A stretch of 64,000 bases of DNA from Escallonia rubra (Eukaryota > Streptophyta > Magnoliopsida > Escalloniales > Escalloniaceae), in assembly GCA_033065855.1 (NCBI GenBank), contig JAVXUO010002819.1, forward strand, positions 124,001-188,000, read 5' to 3'. Below the pieces are notes generated by a model. That model did not search any database. It was not told the origin of the DNA and saw nothing but the letters and a program-made list of their open reading frames with translations. How positions within the stretch are numbered: position 1 is the stretch's first letter; each line of letters opens with the position of its first letter. Both the position numbers and the translations under genes were made by a program. Below are positions 56,886-64,000 of the stretch, one piece after another.

Positions 56886-57259
56886 AGGTAACATTTGGTA
56901 ACACTTATAGTTTTGATTTTATGTTTTCAAAAAAAGTTTAATTTTTTTTTTTTACAAAAATAAATTGGTATTTTATTACCCAGTTTTTTTTTTTTTGGTG
57001 GTGATTTGCGGTGGCCACCGACGGTGGCTGGTGTCAGCCGCCGGAGGAGGCTGCCGACGGTGGGAAGGTGCTGGTGCTGGTGGTCTCAAAATAAAAACCA
57101 AAACTGAAACCGAAAACTCCTTTTTGAAGTTTTCAAAAACAGATATATTTTAAAAATTAATTTTCAAACTGAAGAAAAAAAAAACGAAAACTGTGTGCCA
57201 AACGCATTTATTTTCTCCAGTTTATAAAATTAAAAAAAATAAGTATTACCATACGGAGC
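56886..57259. mobile_element. Foldback MITE, PIF/Harbinger-like (copy 2)
   Basis: Left AGGTAACATTTGGTAACACT pairs with the right end, read inward as GGCTCCGTATGGTAATACTT, with CTA on both sides as a possible 3-bp target duplication. A/T-rich arms flank a GGTGGC-rich core (57000-57090). The same plan and arm text are seen at 16823-17310. Confidence 0.5.
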
Positions 57260-57413
57260 CTAGCTAAATGGAGTATATGTAAAGATTCTGAACGGTTAAG
57301 AATCATTTTGACTTGATAATTTCTGCTAAAGTTGTGATGCACTTCAGAACCTTGCCTTGTACCGACCAAACAAAATGATAGGATATGACTTTTCATAGTT
57401 TTTATTACGGTAT

Positions 57414-57665
57414 AACATAACATAAGGTCGTTGAATTTTCAGCCGTGATTTGAAAGTCAATGAAGAAGAGAAGGTCCGTCAAATATTGTACTGAACTTTT
57501 TCTTCGGACCAACATAACATAAGGTAGTTGAACTTTCAGCCACGAACTTTTTGCTTCCGACCAACATAACATAAGGGAGTTGAATTTTCAGCGGTGATTT
57601 GAAAGTCAATGAATGAGAAGAGGAGGTCCGTCAAACCTTGTACTCTGAACTTTTTGCTTCCGACC
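57414..57665. repeat. Irregular tandem repeat
   Basis: Three units beginning AACATAACATAAGG (near 57415, 57511 and 57563). The first and third have about 100 bp including GTGATTTGAAAGTCAATGAA and the GGTCCGTCAAA block; the second is an internally deleted 52-bp version. Each ends in a GAACTTTTTGCTTCCGACC-like block. Confidence 0.8.
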
Positions 57666-58984
57666 AGTACGGCTGCTACCGGCCAAACTAATCTCCTTCT
57701 TCACGTGTATTTCACTAGTTTTTTATTTCTTCGTAGCCCAAACTCCTAGAACCACAGCAGCGTTTTAGGGGGTCCAAACCCAGAAAGTGATCAGAGAGAA
57801 AGACGAACAAAGTCTGCTAAAAGCCTAGAACCCACAGAAAGATAAAAATGGAGCTACGGCCAGCTTCTTGTTGTGTCCACCTTCACGTCCCAGCCATCGC
57901 CCATCTCTAAAAGACCCATAATCAGCGTCGATTCTCTCATCACACCGTAAGAACTTGAGCATAACACGGATCTCTCACCACTGATTTCACTCAAATTGCT
58001 TGCTACAAATGTGGGTTTGTGTGTGTTTTGGTATGTTTGTGCTACTGTTTTGTTACTTTTATAGATTGTTTGCGAGTTTTGAGATAAGAGAAAAAAAGAA
58101 AAATAAAAGGAAGTTAAGAGAAAGGCAGACAATTATTCTCTCTTGTTTGTGATTTTAAGAAAGAAAATAAAGTATCATTATTTTTTCTTGTTCGTGAGTT
58201 CAGCAGAAAAGAAAAGAAAAGACACGTGATTACGTATATACCCTTATACTACATTGTGATAATTTTAACAAAGATTATGAATGTATGATCCTAAAAAAAT
58301 ATGATTTTGTTGGTAAAACAATTTAGTTATCGACAAATCATACAAAATACATATCATACTAATGTCATAAGTCTTACATAGTTGATTAATTTCATCATGT
58401 AAAAAACAAAAATAGCAATGAGTTCACGACAAGTATCACAATATCTAAATCTAATTAATGTCACACTAAGAACAAAATAATCAGTTCTGAGTCAAAAATA
58501 ACATATAAAACAATCACTTAATTGTAAATAAAGTGATAAGCTTCCATAAAAAACCTTAAAACCTAGAAGTCATTCAAATTTTAGTCTTATTGTCTCAAGG
58601 GTAATATGGGCATTATTAAAATATTACTTATGAGAGTCTCCTTTCTCTCCGTTTCTTTCCAATTTCGAGAGGAAAGATTTAGAGACAAAAAAAACACAAA
58701 CTTTCCTCCCCTTAAAAAAACTCACAAAGTAAAGAAAAGGGAGGAAAGTAGCCACTTTCCTTTCTTTTCGTTCCCTTTTTCTCCTAAAAAAAAACTCGCA
58801 AACAAACTATTAATGTTTTGGGTTGGCGTTTTTGTTGTGCAGGTTTCTCATCTGCGTGTGGTATTGCATCCAAAATGTCTTTTCTTTTCTTGAATTTGTT
58901 TCAAATATTCACTGGAGAGAAGAAATTGAAATACTGTTTTTTTAATTGGATAAACTTTTGTTGATAGCTTGGTTATATGAAGAT
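57666..58984. other. Intergenic region
   Basis: A UTR-like stretch (57740-57850) leads to an ATG at 57849 with only 20 codons before a stop. It could be a broken first exon, but nothing downstream supports a gene. The rest is AT-rich with A/G-rich runs near 58080-58230 and 58680-58800. Confidence 0.45.
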
Positions 58985-59175
58985 CATTATAACACCTGTA
59001 TAGCGTCAACTAACGATTGCTCAATAGTTTTTGTAACTTTTCTGTTAACACTTTGAGCGACAGTTTTTAGCATCACTAAATAAAATGCACTAAAAATATT
59101 TAACGATGATTAATTATCGTTATATGTAAGGTTGTAGATATTTTTTTGCAACCCGAGTAGCAGCTAAAATTTATC
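58985..59175. mobile_element. MITE family M1, copy e
   Basis: It has ATAGCGTCAACTAACGATTG at the left, TTTAACGATGATTAATTATCG at the right, and the right terminus GCAACCCGAGTAGCAGCTAA, matching the family. Confidence 0.65.
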
Positions 59176-59239
59176 CTTCGTAGCTCTCGCTTGTTTTAAG
59201 TGAAAACAAATGTTTTGGTAATTCTAATTTACTCTATTT

Positions 59240-59455
59240 TGTCCCTTTTTTGTATAGCAACAATTAACGCTCGTTAAATCTTTTTAAATGGTCTTAGCTT
59301 TACTACAGTGTACATGTCCACTCTAAATTGCATGTTTATATCGGCTATGCCACTAAAAAAGTTAACCCAACTAAAAATATTTAACAACTATAATTGTCGT
59401 TATATAAAAATTATAACTATCTTCTTATAATTAAAATAACAGCAAAGATTTATTC
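59240..59455. mobile_element. MITE family M1, copy f
   Basis: A degenerate copy: TATAGCAACAATTAACGCTCG at the left, TTTAACAACTATAATTGTCG at the right, and a terminus resembling AAATAACAGCAAAGAT. It lies only about 65 bp from copy e. Confidence 0.55.
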
Positions 59456-59689
59456 AGCTAGAAATGAGGTCTTACAGAATTTATGTCACGACTAGTATAA
59501 GTTGTTCTTCAGCTAATAAGTGCCTCCTAGTTTGAAAAGGACAAGGGAACAACTAAAAGGACTCCTAGCTCTGATCCAAAGGGACCGCTGAGTTCCTCTC
59601 GAAGGTAAAGTACTGGTGTGAGCGGTCCTGACTCCTGACGAGACTCTCTCAGCTCCTAGGTATGTGACTAACATGTTTTTAATGTTTTA

Positions 59690-59800
59690 TGGCCTTTTTT
59701 TTTCTTTTTTTAAATTATCAGAATTACAATTCATATAACTCGTGGTATGATATTCGATTCAAAATCTTGAGATTTTTCCGTGGTCTAGTATCCATAGACC
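59690..59800 (-). mobile_element. SINE, copy 3
   Basis: Read on the minus strand, TTGAATCGAATATCATACCA (B-box region), then GAGTTATATGAATTGTAATT and an A-rich tail, align with the SINEs at 31275 and 47325. It sits between MITE copies f and g. Confidence 0.55.
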
Positions 59801-59879
59801 CTAGTGTGACTTAAATTGACTGTGATGCATGATTTGAGATGTTAACTTTTTTTACTTCGCTGAGTATTGATAAAGTTTT

Positions 59880-60085
59880 TAAGACAATTATAACCTTTCG
59901 TACAGCGACATTAAGTAGTCACTATTACAGTTAGTGACATTTATGTTTAATACTTTCAACAATAACTCTTAATTATACTTTTGTAACGTCACTTATTAAA
60001 AGTCATCGAAGATATTCAGTGACCATTAACATCGGTTATAAGAGATATAGCCATCTTTCTAGAACTCGAGTGGCAATTACAATTT
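59880..60085. mobile_element. MITE family M1, copy g
   Basis: It has TACAGCGACATTAAGTAGTC at the left, TTCAGTGACCATTAACATCGG at the right, the core CAACAATAACTCTTAATTAT, and a terminus AACTCGAGTGGCAATTACAA that matches the family less closely. Confidence 0.6.
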
Positions 60086-61748
60086 TGCCATTCTCAAAAG
60101 TCTTTCACCAGTTAAAAAAGTGATTGCTACAGTGATATTTGTAGTGCACAACATAGGCTAGGCTATCAATGAGATCGCACTCTATGGCAAACGATTGACG
60201 ACGACAAAAAGCAGAAGGGACATGCCCGCAGCTCAGAGGCGCTATCAGCCATGCCATAGTGGAACCAGTCACTTTAGATATGAGAATAAAGCTCCCTGCT
60301 GAGACCTTCACCAGGGGGACGTACCCTTTTGCAAGAACTTAACAAGACCGAGCATAGTTAACATACACTCTCAAAGAGATTTTTATGTCTTATACATATT
60401 CGTCGAATTAGTTTGCTTCTCAATTACAACTCCTATTCTTGTGCCTGCACTCAAATATTCTCTCAAGTTTTCCCCGTAATCCGTCTGACAGCATTCTTGC
60501 AACTGCGTTTTTCTCACTGCCAAATGCATTATAACTACATTCAGTCGGAGTAGCGCTGCCAAAACACCCAGGGTGCCCCTACCCCCTACATTTCTTGAGC
60601 TTCAGAAAAAGATGTTCCTAGACTCCCCCTAATGTACACGTATTTACAGTTCACTTCTCGTAAATATCAATTATTCCTAATATTTACTATACCTAAAATG
60701 GCAGTTCACTCCCCTTACTTGCAGTTCACTCCCCATAGTATCAGCTCATTTACTCACTGTCGAGACCCAAGATCACTTGTTTCATACTTACGCTCCACAC
60801 TAACTCTGTGAGAGGATGGATCTTTGACATGTAAGTTTATGCTTAGATCAATAACTAGCTAGGTTGTGGACATTGCCAAAAAAACATTGACCTGGTCTCT
60901 TCCTAGGTCATGCTTAATGCGGGTCTTGGATAGCCTATGATGTAATCAATCTACCCGCCCAAAAGAGGTAGACTGTGAAAAAAATCCCAATAAGTAGACC
61001 AAACCACGACGAGGCCCACGTAACTATGATGAAGAACAAAGTTGTCAACACAAGAGGTTGGAAGATCAGAAGAAAAGAGAAGTGTTGGCATGCCAACAAA
61101 AGCTACCTACTGCAAGTGCAATTTCTGATGATATTCCAAGTGACCGGTTGGAGAGATTGAAAGGTTTCTCTGCCGTGACACATTGAAATTGAGAAAGGTG
61201 AATTCTTTTTTTCTACTTGATCGCAAGAGTTTGCTTTCTAACAAACTGATTCATACGGTCAATTATTTGTTTATTGGAGATTGCAGATAAATATGAGACT
61301 TCTCTTGACAAGTATCGGAGAGCGCTTGCCATTGTGATGAACATGGATAAAATTAACTAGTTAAACTCTGACTACTTATATGTAACTATTAACTACCGGT
61401 TGGAAAGCTAATATGTATCCATTACCTACTTACGGGGAACTGATATGGAAAAGGCCGATCCTTGTTTCTCAGTATATTGAACACAACTAGGGGTATTACG
61501 CTACGGGGGATGGGGGAGGAATAATAATCAGTTCATGAAACTACGTTGGCTTTGCCAGTAGCTTTCATCATTCCAATGGAAGAAAACAACATAATGGCAT
61601 GAGGGAGGACTAATACTCGATCTGTTTGTCTATAAAAGAATATGAACACAAACTACATGTATTGAGAACAAATACACAATCATGAGAACGAGGAAAAGTA
61701 AATCCATGAAGTGTCTGCTATAAATACGTTTTCTGAGTAGCATATATG
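60086..61748. other. Intergenic region downstream of LIP2p
   Basis: It includes the 3' UTR of the minus-strand LIP2p gene. No other gene, RNA or bounded transposon is supported. Confidence 0.5.
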
Positions 61749-64000
61749 CTATGTTGAGTTCCTCAGCTTACTTTTTCCTAAGTGGCCAATGTTTGGCAGT
61801 TTCCCCTGTGAAAACTTCATCATGGGGATAGGTCTGTGGCAGAGTTCAACTTGGAAAACCTTGCAAAACTCTGTGACCAATGATTTGTGAGTAATATCTA
61901 TTAGTTGTTCATCGGAAAGATGCATCTTTGCCTTTCCATGGTCATCGCATGACAGGTGGTCTCTCAGCACCCCCTTTATGCTTCCAACCTGACGATCCCG
62001 TATACCACATGGAACTATCCCTTGAAAGGGGGTAAGATCTGTGGTGACATTCAGCGCTAAGCCATGATATGTTATCCAGTGTGACACACGTATCCCCATG
62101 GCTGCTAGTTTCTTATCTCCTGACGAATTAAATCTGTGAGGTTTGTATTCTTTCAATATTCAACTTGCTGAATATCATAATAACTGTGACATGACGATAC
62201 GCTACTACCTTTCAGAAATGCTTAACATGTATGATGTGAAGTAGCTGACCATCTATTTTATAGAGCCAGTAATTTACAGAAACATCATAACAACAAGAAA
62301 GCTATATGAGAATATGTCGATTGTCAATCTTACTTATGACCAATCTATTGAAAGTGCTGGATGAGGAAATGAGTTCACTGATTCGATGGTACCTAGAGAT
62401 ATATGCATGAAGCTTCAATAGCAACAGCATTCTCAAGCACACTTTAGAAATTCTGTAGTATGATATAAACTACTTTCAGAACTCATATGTCATGGTGATG
62501 TATAGCTCAGTAAACCAAAGAGAATATAATGAAAACATACCAACCCAAACACCAGTTAAACCCTCAAGCCGGCAAGCCTTGATAGAAAAAGTAGTGGAAA
62601 GAACGCGAATGACCACCTCCTCAAGAGCCCTGAGGTACCAATGAAGATCCATCTTGTGATAACTGAGATTGACGATTGGGTACATAACTAGCTAGAGTGC
62701 AATAGATATGAAAACCAAGTTAGGGGCAGAAAACAACCAATGAAGACGGGTCCATTATTGGTGACAAAGAAACTTAACCAACAAACTTCATCTCGTCCCA
62801 CTTGGGCCATGAAAGGAAGAATTCATTAGAAGGTGGAGCAATCATGCCAATACAAGATATATCGCTGTGATTTAGATAATGAAGAATATGCTTTAGGGGA
62901 GTAAGTCATTTTGCTAATATCAAACCATCCATTGTTAACCTAAATAATCAAGTTCCAACAGATTGTTCGATCACATTAAAGGGCTTCTCCTTATCATGGG
63001 TGTTTATTTGCTTTGCGCATTATCAAGAAACACAATGCCAATTGTCAATCACAGTCTTACCAGAATTATACTATTTCAAACGGACCTCCAAGTTGAGGAA
63101 CAACCTACAACTACCCTGCTCTATGATATTTCAATTCTTGCATTTCTTATACACCAATGTCATCGTTGTCTAATAATAGATGCTGTGAAGTACCTAATTT
63201 ATAAAAGAAATTATCATCTTATTAATCTCGTCTTTCCTAGATCATGCTACTAATTGAAGCATTTACCATTTATATGCTGACTTAATAAAATCAGAGCTAA
63301 CTCTAGAGTGACATCAAATATCTAAATATTTCGTAGTTTTTGTCCCTTTGATTTTTTGGTGGGTTTCTAGGATAGATTTCGAATGTCTAAACATTAAATC
63401 GAACCTCAAATAGTAATTGTAGATCAAATAAGTAGTGTTTACAAGTCAATCTAGGGAAAAATAATTCCAAAAGTCAATGCCTACATGTTCAAATTCTGTT
63501 ATACGAATTCGCAAAACAGAGCAAGTAACAAATACCTGCCCAGGTCCATGATAAGTAACTTCACCGCCGCGTTCCGTTCGATAAACACCATAAGGGGCAT
63601 TGTTGATGTCAAAGTTCAAGTTCTTTTCAGAACTAGCAGTTCCCAATGTATAAACAGGGTGATGTTGAAGAATGATCAGAGTGTCTGAGCAATCTTCATC
63701 CTGTTCAATCAAAGCCTTCCTGTCTTTAACAATGGATTTCTGCCAAGACCATGCCTCAGCATATGGAACTTGCTCTTTATACATGTCAAAACAATCACAC
63801 CTGAAACAGGCCAATCATTCGTCAATTCACTGAAACGCTTCACAGTGCACGCAAGGTGTTTGTTAAAATGCTTGAACGGTTTACCTTCTTTTGGCTTCAT
63901 GGGCTATAGATTTGGGCTTGGAATGCGAGACTTGACTTGACAAGACGAGGTAACTGCGAAGCCAATGGCGGCTTTTGGTATGATTTCGAGGTGGGCAAAT
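61749..64000 (-). CDS. LIP2p: Octanoyltransferase LIP2p-like (5' end outside window)
   Basis: It transfers octanoate from acyl-carrier protein to lipoyl-domain proteins, the first step of lipoate synthesis, in plastids or mitochondria. Minus-strand exons are 64000-63885 (partial), 63800-63536, 62691-62541 and 62119-61749. All introns have GT/AG borders and the phases agree (2, 0, 1). Conserved LipB features are [10 protein letters not shown], the substrate-loop [12 protein letters not shown] at the end of exon 2, [18 protein letters not shown] carrying the catalytic Lys, and the catalytic Cys in GIVPCGIR. Exon 1 in the window codes a basic, Ser-rich stretch consistent with an organelle transit peptide, and its ATG lies past the right edge. 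The plastid isoform (LIP2p) is my preference by similarity of the core. All active-site residues are intact. Confidence 0.93.
62692..63535 (-). other. Intron 2 of LIP2p
   Basis: An 844-base phase-0 intron between HGPGQ and LVMYP. The acceptor is the TCTAG immediately before CTAGTTATGTACCC on the minus strand. Open frames inside it have no motif. Confidence 0.8.

Noticed and set aside
57849-57911. 20-codon frame after a UTR-like leader
   Set aside because: It stops at once and has no downstream exon or domain. It could be a broken first exon, but support is insufficient.

Overview
The window is AT-rich nuclear DNA from a flowering plant, most likely a eudicot. This is suggested by intron-containing genes of plant-only families (CYP82 cytochromes P450, a WAK-like receptor kinase, a USP-type cytoplasmic kinase, chloroplast allene oxide synthase, a JINGUBANG-type WD40 protein, octanoyltransferase LIP2p) and by dense plant-type transposons (hAT, Mutator-like, LTR/TRIM, LINE, SINE and MITE). 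The species cannot be named from sequence alone.

Layout. Positions 1-1604 are the 3' end of an LTR retrotransposon. Positions 1620-12235 are a tandemly duplicated CYP82 cluster. Each unit has a decayed CYP82 relic followed by a two-exon CYP82 gene. Copy A (3246-5184) looks intact. Copy B (10058-12233) is broken by a 378-bp solo LTR with a perfect 5-bp target duplication, and it also has Pro in place of the Arg of the ExxR motif. Positions 12281-13335 are a miniature LTR element (TRIM-like). Positions 13340-17480 are gene-poor, with a truncated LINE, a tandem duplication and a foldback MITE. Positions 17483-22522 encode, in eight exons, a universal-stress-protein/kinase fusion. Positions 23743-25104 (minus strand) encode a JINGUBANG-like WD40 protein. 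A gene-poor stretch of about 7.6 kb follows, then a small uncharacterised protein gene at 32968-33264.

Positions 33.9-44.4 kb are a transposon accumulation zone. It holds two MITEs of one family, a hAT element nested in a long-TIR Mutator-like candidate, LTR relics of one family in opposite orientations, another hAT-like insertion, and a 1.1-kb non-autonomous MULE with a perfect 9-bp target duplication carrying a minisatellite. Positions 45459-50498 encode a WAKL14-like receptor kinase whose 2.6-kb first intron has absorbed four transposons. Positions 54361-55941 (minus) encode intronless allene oxide synthase (CYP74A), with a TATA box and an unusual 18-G run upstream. Positions 57.4-60.1 kb hold tandem repeats, three more MITEs and a SINE. 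Positions 61749-64000 (minus) hold octanoyltransferase LIP2p, whose 5' end lies outside the window.

The genes do not form one pathway, which is normal for a plant chromosome segment. Two P450 types (CYP82 specialised metabolism, CYP74A jasmonate biosynthesis) occur about 45 kb apart without a visible cluster relationship. I did not find a convincing new biological system. The strongest observations are the precisely dated-looking disruption of CYP82 copy B, its lost ExxR Arg, the well-bounded MULE, hAT, TRIM and LINE insertions, and the MITE and SINE families repeated within the window.
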